A DNA stretch of 64,000 nucleotides. Source: Pantoea sp. Eser (lineage in GTDB: Bacteria > Pseudomonadota > Gammaproteobacteria > Enterobacterales > Enterobacteriaceae). The translations under genes were made by a program, and so were the position numbers. Each line of letters begins with the position of its first letter. Within the stretch, counting starts at the first letter, position 1. The DNA lies in the NCBI GenBank assembly GCA_009830035.1, contig SZZY01000009.1, positions 1 through 64,000 on the forward strand. Direction: 5' to 3'. A model generated the notes under the pieces. The model made no database searches. It saw nothing but the letters and a program-made list of their open reading frames with translations, and was not told where the DNA came from. This document shows, one piece after another, positions 35,459 through 45,622 of the stretch.

Positions 35459-35486
35459 GAAATAGACTAGCTGAAATAGACTAGCT
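35459..35486 (+). repeat. 14-bp tandem duplication at the end of dam
   Basis: Two perfect copies of GAAATAGACTAGCT (35459-35472 and 35473-35486). The dam stop codon (35481-35483) lies in the second copy. Such a direct duplication is typical of slippage. Confidence 0.9.
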
Positions 35487-36296
35487 ATAGAGCGCCAGCA
35501 GTTCGTCTACCTTAGTGCGACCGGCTATGCTTCGGCTAATGGAACGCCGGGCTTTGACCACATGTAACACTGCATCCTGATACCACAAACGCGTCAGTGC
35601 AGTGTCGTGGTTAGAAATCAGTACCGGAATCCGGTGTTCTGACGAGGCCAGCTGTGCCGCTAACGTCGCCAGATGCTGCTGCTCGCGCAGACTAAAAATG
35701 TTGGTGTGATAAGCCGTGAAGTTCGCCGTCGCCGACAGCGGCGCATAGGGCGGATCACAATATACCACGGAGCCTTTACCGGCATTGGTCAGGGTAACAT
35801 CGTACGATTCACAGACAAACGTCGCTTTTTGCGTGCGCTCGGCAAACCATGACAGTTCTGCTTCCGGAAAGTAGGGTTTGCGATAGCGGCCAAACGGCAC
35901 ATTGAATTCGCCACGCAGGTTATAGCGGCATAAGCCGTTGTAACAGTGACGATTCAGATAGAGGAAAAGCAGCGCGCGCTGGTAGGCATCGGTGCTGAGA
36001 TTAAATTCGGTACGACGCAGGTAATAGCAGGCTTCGTTGTTCCCTTCCGGGGTAAACAGCAGCTGCGCGTCACGAATAAAATCCGCCGTGCGCGTTTTAA
36101 CAATGTTGTAGAGGTTGATCAGATCGCTGTTGATATCGGCAAGATGGTAGCGATCGAAGTCGGTATTGAGAAATACCGATCCCGCACCAACAAACGGCTC
36201 GATCAAGCAGTCGCCTTGCGGCAGGTAGCGATGGATCTCTTCTACTAAGGGAAATTTTCCCCCTGCCCATTTCAGGAAAGCGCGATTTTTTTTCAT
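35481..36296 (-). CDS. dam: DNA adenine methyltransferase (GATC)
   Basis: Methylates adenine in GATC, directing mismatch repair and replication control. 271 residues with the SAM motif EPFVGAGSVF (33-42) and the catalytic DPPY at 181-184, the same positions as in E. coli Dam. The C-terminus ends LALYS, about seven residues shorter than E. coli, at the site of a 14-bp duplication. NRHCYNGLCRYN has Cys where Gly is usual. Probably functional. Confidence 0.95.
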   Translation of the reverse strand: MKKNRAFLKWAGGKFPLVEEIHRYLPQGDCLIEPFVGAGSVFLNTDFDRYHLADINSDLINLYNIVKTRTADFIRDAQLLFTPEGNNEACYYLRRTEFNLSTDAYQRALLFLYLNRHCYNGLCRYNLRGEFNVPFGRYRKPYFPEAELSWFAERTQKATFVCESYDVTLTNAGKGSVVYCDPPYAPLSATANFTAYHTNIFSLREQQHLATLAAQLASSEHRIPVLISNHDTALTRLWYQDAVLHVVKARRSISRSIAGRTKVDELLALYS

Positions 36297-36363
36297 GCTG
36301 TCGTGGTTATTACATCTTATTGTGAGGCTGTGGCTGGACCGACAGCAGATCTGCGCTTAAAAC

Positions 36364-36384
36364 GGGGCCAGTAACGCTGGCCCC
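36364..36384 (-). terminator. Terminator between damX and dam
   Basis: Stem GGGGCCAG/CTGGCCCC with a 5-base loop, 7 bp beyond the damX stop, followed on the minus strand by GTTTTAAG. It may limit read-through from aroKB-damX into dam. Confidence 0.75.
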
Positions 36385-36391
36385 ACATCAA

Positions 36392-37426
36392 TTATTGACT
36401 GGATTCTTTCTTAACCTGGCTAACCGGTTTAACCCACGGATTCTGTGCCCGGACTTCCGCTGGCAGCGATGCCACAGCGCGTTTGGCATCCGCCGGTGTT
36501 GCGTATGATCCACTCACCAGCACGTACCACGACTGACCGTTGCGGGTGGTTTTGTAGACGTGATACGCACTCAGATTCTGTTTTTTCGCCCAGGCATTCA
36601 GGCTTTCCGCTTTTGATGCGCCGCTCAGTTGCAGCGTATAGCTGCCGCCTAGCAGTGATTTACTGGCTGAACCGCTGCTGGCTGCGGCCGTACTGCTGGC
36701 CGCGGTATTACCGGTTGGCGTACGGGCCGGCGTCGTATACGTCCGACTGTCACTGGTCGCAGGCTTCGAGGCGGTCTTGTGGCCGGCATCGTGCGCAGGA
36801 CGCGTTGGCGATGTCGCTTTGTTCGGCGTCTGACGGCTGACCGGGGCAGTGACCGGATTTGCTGCGGTGCCGGCATTGCCACTGACGGTGGCGGGCGCAG
36901 TCGGCAGCGAGCTGCCATTTTGCGCACCGGTCGAGGCACTGTCGACCTGCTGCTGATTCGTCAGCGCGCTGTTGAGATCGCCTGGTAAGGTGACGCGCTG
37001 CTGATTAGCTGGCGTATCAACCGGGGCTGCCTGGTTTGGCGTTGAGGCCACCGGCGGCATCGAGACATCGCGCTGCGGATTGCTGGCGGCGTCACTGCTG
37101 GCCGGCGCGCTGTTTTCCGTCGCTGTCGGCGAGGTCTGCCCACCCGACATTGAGGAGGAGCCGGTCAGATCGATATTTTTCTCGCTGTTCGATCCGCCGC
37201 CAGTGGCGGGCGCATTGCTGCCGGTCGCGGGTTTCTTATCGTCCGGGCCATTCAGCGCCGAACCAATGCCCAGCACCAGTAACAACAGCATCAGAATGCC
37301 CACACCCATCATGATGCGCTGGCGCGAAACCGGTATTTTGGCTGCGGTAGACGCCTTACGTGGGCGCGAGGGACGACGGTCAATGGCGTCAGGTTTTAAC
37401 TCGTCTTCCGGTTTGAACTCATCCAT
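36392..37426 (-). CDS. damX: Cell-division SPOR-domain protein DamX
   Basis: Bitopic inner-membrane protein that binds denuded glycan at the division septum through its C-terminal SPOR domain (about 265-335, SYTLQLSGASKAESLNAWAKK). One membrane helix at about 39-59 (GVGILMLLLLVLGIGSAL) and a long Ser/Thr/Ala/Pro-rich periplasmic linker are visible. The cytoplasmic N-terminal part is only about 38 residues, much shorter than in E. coli (about 100), giving 344 residues instead of 428. Strong AAGGAGGAGG site. Intact frame. Confidence 0.93.
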   Translation of the reverse strand: MDEFKPEDELKPDAIDRRPSRPRKASTAAKIPVSRQRIMMGVGILMLLLLVLGIGSALNGPDDKKPATGSNAPATGGGSNSEKNIDLTGSSSMSGGQTSPTATENSAPASSDAASNPQRDVSMPPVASTPNQAAPVDTPANQQRVTLPGDLNSALTNQQQVDSASTGAQNGSSLPTAPATVSGNAGTAANPVTAPVSRQTPNKATSPTRPAHDAGHKTASKPATSDSRTYTTPARTPTGNTAASSTAAASSGSASKSLLGGSYTLQLSGASKAESLNAWAKKQNLSAYHVYKTTRNGQSWYVLVSGSYATPADAKRAVASLPAEVRAQNPWVKPVSQVKKESSQ

Positions 37427-37505
37427 TATGCCTCCTCCTTAAAGCTTAAAGCGGCATTCCGCACTGCGCACCCGGCGCGCTGCGTCACCACTTAACTGCT
37501 TAATA

Positions 37506-38594
37506 TCAAGATTTCTGGCAATCGTTAATTACAGCCAGCACCATATAATGCGCCACGCCGCCACGCACTTCAGAGCGGCCAATCGACAACGGAAGCACCA
37601 GCCGTAATTCACCCGCCAGCACTTTCTTGTCGCGCATCATATGGGGCAAGTACATCTCTGCGCTCATCTCCTGCGGACCGTGCACCGGTAAACCGGCACG
37701 CTGTAGCAGCGTGACGATCCGTTCAGTCTGTTGCGGGCTGAACTGGCCCAGACGTTCAGCGGTGCGCGCGGCCATTACCATGCCGGCAGCAATTGCTTCA
37801 CCGTGCAGCCAGTTGCCATAACCCATCTGCGCCTCAATGGCATGACCGAAGGTATGGCCGAGATTGAGCAGTGCGCGCTGTCCGGTTTCCCGTTCATCGG
37901 CAGCCACCACCTCCGCTTTCAGTTCACAACAGCGACGGATGCAATAAGCCAGTGCCTGTTCATCCAGCGACAGCAAAGCGTCAAGATTCTGTTCCAGCCA
38001 CTGGAAAAACGCACCATCAAGGATGATGCCGTACTTAATCACTTCGGCCAGACCGGACGCCAGTTCACGCAGCGGCAGCGAATGCAGACACGCGGTATCA
38101 ATCACCACCGAGGCGGGCTGATAAAACGCGCCAATCATGTTTTTGCCGAGCGGATGGTTTACGGCTGTTTTGCCGCCGACCGAAGAGTCAACCTGCGACA
38201 GTAAGGTGGTCGGCACCTGAATAAAGCGCACGCCACGCTGATAACTGGCTGCAGCAAAACCGGTAAGATCGCCAATAACGCCACCGCCTAAGGCGATTAG
38301 CGTCGTATCACGACCGTGCGGTTTTTGCAGTAAAGCGGTAAAGACCTGATCCATCACGGCCAGCGTTTTGTACTGCTCGCCGTCGGGTAAAATCACCTGA
38401 TCCACTTTCACACCCGCCGCTGTCAGCAGCGCCGACAGTTTGTCGAGATAAAGCGGAGCCAGCGTCTGGTTAGTCACCACCATGGCGTTTTCGCCCGCGG
38501 TCAGCGGCCAAAAAGAAGCCGGATCGTTAAACAGTCCGGCGGCGATAGTGATGGGGTAACTGCGTTCCCCCAGTGAGACGGTGATCTTCTCCAT
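37506..38594 (-). CDS. aroB: 3-dehydroquinate synthase
   Basis: Second step of the shikimate pathway, NAD+- and metal-dependent. 362 residues as in E. coli, with [21 protein letters not shown], the metal ligands Glu in LAEVIKYG and His in [11 protein letters not shown]. Follows aroK by about 38 bp. Intact, so aromatic amino-acid and folate precursors can be made. Confidence 0.98.
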   Translation of the reverse strand: MEKITVSLGERSYPITIAAGLFNDPASFWPLTAGENAMVVTNQTLAPLYLDKLSALLTAAGVKVDQVILPDGEQYKTLAVMDQVFTALLQKPHGRDTTLIALGGGVIGDLTGFAAASYQRGVRFIQVPTTLLSQVDSSVGGKTAVNHPLGKNMIGAFYQPASVVIDTACLHSLPLRELASGLAEVIKYGIILDGAFFQWLEQNLDALLSLDEQALAYCIRRCCELKAEVVAADERETGQRALLNLGHTFGHAIEAQMGYGNWLHGEAIAAGMVMAARTAERLGQFSPQQTERIVTLLQRAGLPVHGPQEMSAEMYLPHMMRDKKVLAGELRLVLPLSIGRSEVRGGVAHYMVLAVINDCQKS

Positions 38595-38632
38595 GATGCT
38601 CGATACCTGTTAAAGAGCCTTCGAACGTTGGA

Positions 38633-39154
38633 TCAACTTTTTTCCAACATGTGGATAATCTGATTCGCCACAACTTTCGCACTTTGATCATCTGTGCGAA
38701 TAGTCACATCGGCGATCTCTTCGTAAAGCGGGTTACGTTCGCCAGCCAGCGCTTCAAGCACTTCACGCGGCGGTGAATCCACCTGCAGCAACGGACGTTT
38801 TTTGTCACGTTGGGTGCGCGCCAGTTGCTTTTCGATAGTGGTCTCAAGATAAACCACGACGCCGCGGGCGGAGAGACGATAACGCGTTTCCCGGGATTTG
38901 ACGGAGCCACCACCTGTTGCCAGGACGATGCCTTGCTTTTCAGTCAGTTCGTTAATGATTTTTTCTTCGCGATCGCGAAAGCCAGCTTCGCCTTCGACGT
39001 CAAAAACCCAGCCCACATCCGCTCCGGTGCGTCGCTCAATTTCCTGATCGGAATCGAAGAACTCCATGTTGAGTTGCTGAGCCAACTGACGACCAATAGT
39101 GCTTTTGCCGGCACCCATCGGCCCAACCAGAAAGATATTGCGTTTCTCTGCCAT
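38633..39154 (-). CDS. aroK: Shikimate kinase I
   Basis: ATP-dependent phosphorylation of shikimate. 173 residues as in E. coli AroK, with Walker [12 protein letters not shown] (11-21), shikimate-binding DSDQEIERR and GFRDREE, and ATGGGSV. First gene of the aroK-aroB-damX-dam cluster. Intact. Confidence 0.98.
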   Translation of the reverse strand: MAEKRNIFLVGPMGAGKSTIGRQLAQQLNMEFFDSDQEIERRTGADVGWVFDVEGEAGFRDREEKIINELTEKQGIVLATGGGSVKSRETRYRLSARGVVVYLETTIEKQLARTQRDKKRPLLQVDSPPREVLEALAGERNPLYEEIADVTIRTDDQSAKVVANQIIHMLEKS

Positions 39155-39517
39155 TTTGTCGGTATTACTAAGAATTAGTTAATGATACCCCGCGTTCAGC
39201 ATTTGCTGGCGGGACAGGAACTGAGACCTCATGAGCGTTAGCAAGAGTCAGACGAAAAATTATCTCAACACTTAAGGCTGTTTGGCAACCGATTATATTG
39301 CCTGCAGCTGATCCATTTCTGAATTTGCCCGTGGTTCGCGAAACTGTAACGCGCCAGCGCTGCGTCTTTAAAACGCTGCTCACAGAGGAATTTTCTGATC
39401 TGTTTGCTGGGATTTACCCAACATAGACGGTTACACCGTGTTGAAAATCGCTAAACCTTGTAAGCTAATTCCTGCCCTGCGTCAATTCGGATGGCCTTCT
39501 GGGACGCATTTTCCGTT
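39155..39517. other. Gene-free stretch between aroK and hofQ
   Basis: About 360 bp upstream of aroK and downstream of the hofQ remnant. It must hold the aroK promoter and leader. I see no convincing gene, strong promoter pair or terminator by eye. Confidence 0.4.
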
Positions 39518-40786
39518 TTATCCAGCCGTAAGCGCTGCTTCCCTGACCAATCGCGGCGTAATGAAGATTACCAGCTCCCGTTTTTTGCGCTGCTCTGATT
39601 GCTGACGAAACAGCCCGCCGATCAGCGGCAGCTTACCCAGTAACGGCACCCGGTTTTCGCCCCGGGTTCGCTGCTGCTGAAAAATGCCGCCCAGCGCCAG
39701 TATCTGCCCATCCCTGACCGTGACCTGGGTTTCAATCTCCTGTTTATCAATCGAGAGCACCTCGCTATCGCCGGTTCGGATGCTGCGGCCCGGCATGTTC
39801 TGACTGATGTGAATATTGAGCTGGATACGGCCATTGCCGGAAATGCTGGGCGTGACTTCCATACCCAGTACCGCTTCTTTAAATTCAATACTGGTGGTGC
39901 CGCTGTTGTCCGCCGACACTTCATACGGAATTTCGGTGCCCTACTTGATCGAAGCCGTTTGCTGATGCGAGGTAAACAGACGCGGGCTGGCGATAATTTC
40001 GATCTGGTTCTCCTGTTCCAGTGCACTTAACTCCAGAATCCAGCAGCTGGCCGCAGATACGTGCCAGCGCCACCCCGACGCTCACGCCGGGCGAACTTAG
40101 GGCCAGCGGAATCGCCAGTCGCGGATGATGAAGCGAATTCGTGACCGCCGCGTCGCCAGCCTGTATCCCCAGTTCACGCCGAGTTCCTGTAAATGCTCTT
40201 CACTGATGGTCACGATATGCGCCGCCAGTTCAATCTGCTCCAGCGGCAGATCCAGCGCCTTAAGCCAGCGCTCTGTCTCCTGTAACGCCGCCGTATCACG
40301 CAGTAACAGCGTGTTGGTGCGTTTATCGACCGTCACGCTGCCGCGCGAGGTCATCAGTGACTGACGCTCAGCCAGCAGGCTGCGGTGTATCTCGCTGGCA
40401 CTGGCATAATGCAGCAGCACCGCGCGCTGTTGCAGCGGCAGCTGTTGCAACCGTTCCTGCTGTTCTTCATCGCGGGCTTGCCGTTGCGCCTGCTGCCAGC
40501 TTTCCGGATAGACCAGCAGCACATTCTCGTGCTCAACCAGCGTCAGCTTTGCCATGCGCGCGACCAGCTCCAGCACCTGCTGCCACGGCAGGTTATCAAG
40601 CCGCAGAGACAACGATCCCTCAACCTCCGGCGCAATAATCAGGTTGATCTGCTGGTAGTCTGCCAGGGCCTGTAAAATGCGTTCAACCGGCGCATTATCA
40701 AATGCCAGGCTGAGACGCTGCTCGTCAGCGGCCCAGGCCGGCGACAGGCAGCTTACTGCCAGCAATAGCGTCAGAATCCTTCTCAT
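39518..40786 (-). pseudogene. hofQ: Secretin HofQ, broken
   Basis: The parent is an outer-membrane secretin-type protein related to PilQ/ComE and linked in E. coli to use of DNA as nutrient. The first 210 or so codons (signal peptide, NLIIAPEVEGSLSLRL, VTVDKRTNTLLLRD) are open from 40786; the frame is lost near 40150 with part of the N-terminal region missing, an extra base occurs near 40035 (LLD-LELSALEQEN), and TAG at 39941-39943 replaces the Gln of SIKQGTEIPY. The secretin core (EFKEAVLGMEVTP, DKQEIETQV, VIFITPRLV) is readable to 39518. Confidence 0.9.
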
Positions 40787-41104
40787 GCGGGCTTCCTTTT
40801 AAATAAAATGAATGGCGTTGCGCACTGCAGCTGTTTTTAATCGCCAGGGTGAGGCTGCGCCGGTCGATAGCGATAAGCTGCCACGGCATCAGGGCAAAAG
40901 GTTGTTCGGCGCGTATCGCCCTCACCTGCCCCTGCGGCGTCATCAGCCAGCCGTGAAAACGAGGTTCCCGGCCAACGATTCCCTGCAAGTACCAGCCGGT
41001 CAGAGGTTCCACTGCAGGCAGGCTGCCCCGGCAAGCGGCTGAAACGGTTCGCGTGCCAGCGCGCTGCCGCAGCGCAGCAACAGAATCAGCAGGCTACGGT
41101 GCAT
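40725..41104 (-). pseudogene. hofP: HofP-like pilus-assembly protein, frameshifted
   Basis: Small protein related to PilP. MHRSLLILLL and REPFQPLAG are readable from 41104; a frameshift near 41020 leads to EPLTGWYLQGIVGRE and LMPWQLIAIDRRSLTL in another frame, which then runs without a stop into the first codons of hofQ (true end probably near 40800). Assignment rests on the operon position and the PilP-like pattern. Confidence 0.7.
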
Positions 41105-41584
41105 CGTCAGGCTCCAGCCAGAGCTGCGCTACCAGATGCTGTGGCTGAGCCAGCAGCAGGAAATGCGCCGGAAACGGGGCCGCCGCCTGCGCAAGGTCGG
41201 CATACAGCGGCTGGAATTCCTGCTATTCGAAGATGCAGCGTCAGGGTGCGTGGCTGGGTATCGGGCTGCCACTGTTCAAGCTGGTCGCGTCGTGAGGTAA
41301 GAAGAATTTCAATCGCCTGCCCTTATGTCCCTGATGCTCCTGACGCAGGGCGCGCAGCAGGCGGTATCAACTCTACCTGTAGCCGCGCATTCGGCGGATT
41401 CTGCTGCCATTGCTGCTGGCGCAGCTGCAGCTTCTTCGTCAGTGGCTTCAGCTGCCAGCGCCCTGAGCTCCGGCCGCAGCCAAACCAGCCAGCTCAGCAT
41501 CAGTAAGCCGACAGCCACTGCCGCCAGCGTGCCGTAGCGTGCAATCACCTTTAGCTGCCACCAGCCCGCCCACCACTCACTCAT
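41094..41584 (-). pseudogene. hofO: HofO-like pilus-assembly protein, frameshifted
   Basis: Begins with a short cytoplasmic part and one membrane helix (LAAVAVGLLMLSWLVWLRP), as in PilO-type proteins. The frame is lost within the first third (near 41450) and at least once more; the C-terminal end FLLLAQPQHLVAQLWLEPDD is readable to a TAG at 41094-41096, overlapping hofP by 11 bp. Identified mainly by order and topology. Confidence 0.7.
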
Positions 41585-42090
41585 CGCCGACCGCCTGAAG
41601 CTGCGCCCGCAGGGTAAAATGATACCCCCCGCCGAGCTGACGCTGAACGCGGCCCTGCGCGACCCGGCTGAACAGCAGCAGCGCCGCCAGCCGTTGACGA
41701 AATTGCCGTATCGCCTGCGTATCCTACGCCTGGCCTTCCAGCGTGAACTGTCTGTCGCGTTTCTCCAGCAGCTTCAGCCAGGCGGTCTCGGGCAGCAGTA
41801 CGAGTAAATCCAGCCAGAATTGCTGCCAGGCGCCCCGCTGCATCGCCTGTTGCTGCTGTTTATTACGCCGCTTTTGCTGAGCCGCCAGCTGTTCCATCAG
41901 CGCTTTCTGCCGGGCTAAGCGTGCAAGAATATCGTCCAGCGCCAGCTGCACCGTCGCGGTTTCCGCTGCTGCAGCGCCTTTATCCGCCATAGCTGCACAT
42001 CCCCACCAGCATCAGACTGACGGCGACCGGCAGCAGCACCGTCAGACTTTGCCGTTGTTGCCGCCAGGGCAGCAAATTGACCGCCACCAT
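41577..42090 (-). pseudogene. hofN: HofN-like pilus-assembly protein, broken
   Basis: PilN-like protein: VNLLPWRQQRQ at the start (ATG 42090), then a membrane segment whose frame is lost near 42000. A Gln-rich coiled coil (ALMEQLAAQQKRRNKQQQQ) and a globular part (LPETAWLKLLEKRD) follow, then TAG at 41724-41726. The frame continues to TGA at 41577, overlapping hofO by 8 bp. Shares a TGATG junction with hofM. Confidence 0.78.
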
Positions 42091-42897
42091 CAGCAATCCT
42101 TAATCCGCAGCGCCAGACCGGCCGCCAGCGCGAAGGCCTAGATTACCGGGTAACGGCGGTTGCTTATACTAGAACAGATCGAAGGGTGAGAACGGCGTCA
42201 CGGCTGCAGGCCAGGCCACCGGCTGCGAGGCACAGGCCAGAATTTGTGAGGCCTGCGGAAATGCCTGCTGTTGCAACGCCTCAATCGAAACCGCGTCTCC
42301 CGCATCCGCAGCGGTTTGCCCATCGCTCCACAGCAAGCGCTCATCCTGCTCAACACCAGCACGCTCCCGGCAGGCAACCGGGCCTGTTGTGCCAGCCGTT
42401 TCAGCGCTCCGGTTGTCAGTTCAAACACCTGAGGCGTTAAGCCAGCCTGCAACAGCGGCGCGGCCCACTGGTCGATCACCTCCAGCCGGGCGGCGGTGAC
42501 GCAGAGCTGACCGCCCACGGCGTCATGCCGGTAATCCAGCGCCAGCGCGTCAGGCTCCAGCGGGAAAAGACGCCGTGCCGCCGCCTGCACATAGTGCCCA
42601 GAGCCGGCTCGTGCAGTGGCTGTGGCGGTAGCGGTAACCGGCGCTGTAATACCAGCTGTACCGGCAAACTGACGCGCAGGGAATAGCATAGCGTCGTGGC
42701 AGGCGCTGCCGCCAGGCGGTTAAGGCCGCCAGTAATTCAGGCGAAGATTGCAGCACGCCGTTTCTTAACGTATCTTGCGGCAGCCGCTGCTGCCACCAGT
42801 GGCGTAGCTGCCAGCCATCGCGTTGAGGCTGGAGGGCTAGGGCACAAATCTGCCTATTCTGAATATCCAGCCCAATTTGCCAGGTATGAAAAGCCAT
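42090..42897 (-). pseudogene. hofM: HofM-like pilus-assembly protein, broken
   Basis: PilM-like actin-fold protein. MAFHTWQIGLDIQNRQICALAL is readable from 42897. The frame is lost near 42665 (RRYAIP), passes through RLFPLEPDALALDYRH, and a TAG occurs at 42169-42171 just before YKQPPLPG. A further shift leads to FALAAGLALRIKDC and the TGA that overlaps the hofN start. At least three lesions. Divergent from mrcA, as in E. coli. Confidence 0.8.
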
Positions 42898-43013
42898 GCG
42901 CGCGATCTCCTTATCGTCCGGGAAAATGGACATATTAAAGCGTCTGGCTTGCCTTTATACTACCGCGCGGTTGTTTATAAACTGCTCAAACGACAACAGA
43001 TGGGAAATTCTAG

Positions 43014-45557
43014 GTGAAGTTCGTAAAGTATTTATTGATCCTTGCAGTGTGTTGCATGTTGTTGGGAGCAGGCTCGATTTGTGGTTTGTACAAATACATA
43101 GAGCCCCAGTTGCCCGATGTGAACACGCTGAAAGATGTGCGGCTGCAAACGCCGATGCAGGTTTACAGCGCTGAGGGCGAATTGATCGCTCAGTACGGTG
43201 AAATGCGCCGTATTCCTTCAAAGCTCCAGCAAATCCCGCCTGAGATGGTAAAAGCGTTTATTGCGACTGAAGATAGCCGTTTTTATGAACATCACGGCGT
43301 TGATCCAGTCGGCATCTTCCGTGCCGCCAGCATTGCGCTGGTTTCGGGCCACGCCTCGCAGGGCGCCAGTACCATTACTCAACAGCTGGTGCGTAACTTC
43401 TTCCTGAGTCCGGAACGCACCCTGATGCGTAAAATAAAGGAAGCGTTTCTGGCAATTCGCATTGAGCAGCTGCTGAATAAAGATGAAATTCTTGAGCTCT
43501 ACCTCAATAAGATCTATCTCGGCTATCGCGCCTACGGCGTCGGTGCTGCCTCGCAGGTCTATTTTGGTAAGCCGGTCGATCAGCTGTCGCTGAGTGAAAT
43601 GGCGATGATTGCCGGTCTGCCGAAAGCCCCTTCGACATTCAACCCGCTTTACTCGCACAGCCGCGCCTTATCACGTCGCAACGTGGTGCTGGCGCGCATG
43701 CTGGATCAGCACTACATCACCCAGCAGCAGTATCAAGAGGCACGTAATACGCCGCTGGTGGCGAAGTATCATGGTCCGGAAATCGCCTTCTCCGCTCCTT
43801 ATCTCAGCGAGATGGTGCGTCAGGAGATGGTGAAACGGTACGGTGAAAATGCCTATACCGACGGTTATAAAGTTTACACCACGGTGACCCGACGCCTGCA
43901 GCAGGCGGCACAGACCTCAGTGCGCAATAACTTGATGGCCTACGACATGCGTCACGGCTATCGCGGCCCGACCAGCTTGCTATGGAAAGTCGGCGAGCCG
44001 GCCTGGGATCAGACGCGGATCGAGAAAGCACTGAAGACGCTGCCGGTCTACGGCCCGCTTCAGCCGGCGGTCGTCACCGAAGCACGCAGCGATGAAGCGA
44101 CCGTGATGATGAAAGATGGCAGCAATGTATCGCTGACGTTAGCGGGCGTTCGCTGGGCACGTCCTTATAAATCTGACACCGTGCAGGGTCCGACGCCGAA
44201 AAGCGTCAGCCAGGTGTTACAGCCTGGACAGCCGATCTGGGTGCGCAAGGTCGAAGATGCATGGTGGCTGGGTCAGGTTCCGGATGTGAACTCCGCGCTG
44301 GTCTCACTCGATCCAAATGATGGCGCAGTACGTGCGCTGGTCGGCGGGTTCGATTTCAACCAGAGCATGTTTAACCGTGCCACTCAGGCGCTGCGTCAGG
44401 TGGGTTCGAACATTAAACCTTTCCTGTATACCGCCGCGATGGATCGTGGCCTGACGCTGGCCTCGATTCTCAACGACGTGCCGATTTCACGCTGGGATGC
44501 CGGTACCGGTGCTGACTGGCGTCCGAAAAACTCCCCGCCAACCTATGATGGCCCGATTCGTCTGCGTCAGGGCTTAGGCCAGTCGAAGAACGTGGTGATG
44601 GTACGTGCGATGCGGGCAATGGGCGTCGATTATGCCGCAGAGTATCTGCAGCGCTTCGGCTTCCCGGCGCAAAACATCGTGCATACCGAGTCGCTGGCGC
44701 TGGGTGCGGCCTCATTTACCCCGTTACAGGTGGTGCGCGGCTACTCGGTAATGGCTAACGGCGGATTCCTGGTCGATCCTTACTTCATCACCCGAATCGA
44801 GAATGAACAAGGCGGCGTGGTATTCGAAGAGAAACCGAAAATTGCCTGTCCGCAGTGCAATCTGCCGGTGATCTACGGCGATACTAAAAAAGCGCTGGCG
44901 CTGAACGAAGAGAGCGTTGAAAACGTCGCGGCATCTGATAAAAACCAGAATCAGGCGGTGCCACAGCCCGAACTGGAGCAGGTACCCACTCCGCCTGAGC
45001 AGGGCAACTATGCGCCGCACGTAATCAACACGCCGCTGACCTTCCTGATCAAGAGCGCGCTGAACTCGAATATCTTCGGTGAGCCAGGCTGGATGGGCAC
45101 TGGCTGGCGTGCCGGTCGGGACCTCAAGCGTAATGACATCGGCGGTAAAACCGGTACCACCAACAGCTCAAAAGATGCCTGGTTCTCCGGTTATGGTCCG
45201 GGCGTGGTGACTTCGGTATGGATTGGCTTTGACGATGCCCGCCGCAATTTAGGGCGCAGCACGCTGTCAGGCGCGATCCCCGATCAGATTTCAGGCTATG
45301 AAGGCGGCGCGAAGAGCGCGCAACCTGCATGGGATGAATTCATGAAGAGTGCGCTGGATGGCGTGCCGGTGCAGCCGTTAACGCCGCCAGAAGGCATTGT
45401 CACGGTGACCATCGATCGCAGCACCGGCAAGCTGGCGAACGGCGGCGGCAACACCCGTCAGGAGTACTTCATCGAAGGGACTCAGCCGACCGAATATTCG
45501 GTACATGATGTCGGCACCACCATTATGGATAATGGCCAGAGCCACGAACTGTTCTGA
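43014..45557 (+). CDS. mrcA: Penicillin-binding protein 1A
   Basis: Bifunctional peptidoglycan glycosyltransferase/transpeptidase, 847 residues, GTG start at 43014. One N-terminal membrane helix, GT51 domain with ATEDSRFYEHHG, GASTITQQL and RKIKEAFLA, then a transpeptidase domain with the nucleophile Ser465 in SNIKPF, the SKN motif (LGQSKNVVMVRA) and KTGTT near residue 710. A short insert region before NYAPHVINTP is a little shorter than in E. coli. Fully intact; divergent from the ruined hof operon. Confidence 0.97.
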   Translation: MKFVKYLLILAVCCMLLGAGSICGLYKYIEPQLPDVNTLKDVRLQTPMQVYSAEGELIAQYGEMRRIPSKLQQIPPEMVKAFIATEDSRFYEHHGVDPVGIFRAASIALVSGHASQGASTITQQLVRNFFLSPERTLMRKIKEAFLAIRIEQLLNKDEILELYLNKIYLGYRAYGVGAASQVYFGKPVDQLSLSEMAMIAGLPKAPSTFNPLYSHSRALSRRNVVLARMLDQHYITQQQYQEARNTPLVAKYHGPEIAFSAPYLSEMVRQEMVKRYGENAYTDGYKVYTTVTRRLQQAAQTSVRNNLMAYDMRHGYRGPTSLLWKVGEPAWDQTRIEKALKTLPVYGPLQPAVVTEARSDEATVMMKDGSNVSLTLAGVRWARPYKSDTVQGPTPKSVSQVLQPGQPIWVRKVEDAWWLGQVPDVNSALVSLDPNDGAVRALVGGFDFNQSMFNRATQALRQVGSNIKPFLYTAAMDRGLTLASILNDVPISRWDAGTGADWRPKNSPPTYDGPIRLRQGLGQSKNVVMVRAMRAMGVDYAAEYLQRFGFPAQNIVHTESLALGAASFTPLQVVRGYSVMANGGFLVDPYFITRIENEQGGVVFEEKPKIACPQCNLPVIYGDTKKALALNEESVENVAASDKNQNQAVPQPELEQVPTPPEQGNYAPHVINTPLTFLIKSALNSNIFGEPGWMGTGWRAGRDLKRNDIGGKTGTTNSSKDAWFSGYGPGVVTSVWIGFDDARRNLGRSTLSGAIPDQISGYEGGAKSAQPAWDEFMKSALDGVPVQPLTPPEGIVTVTIDRSTGKLANGGGNTRQEYFIEGTQPTEYSVHDVGTTIMDNGQSHELF

Positions 45558-45572
45558 TGTGAGACGCAGATC

Positions 45573-45603
45573 AAAAAAGGCCGACAGTTGTCGGCCTTTT
45601 TTT
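45573..45603. terminator. Bidirectional terminator between mrcA and nudE
   Basis: Stem GGCCGACA/TGTCGGCC with a 2-base loop flanked by A7-type and T8-type runs (AAAAAA before, TTTTTTT after): a strong rho-independent terminator for mrcA, and in reverse for nudE. Confidence 0.93.
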
Positions 45604-45622
45604 ATGCAAAACGTTTACTCAG

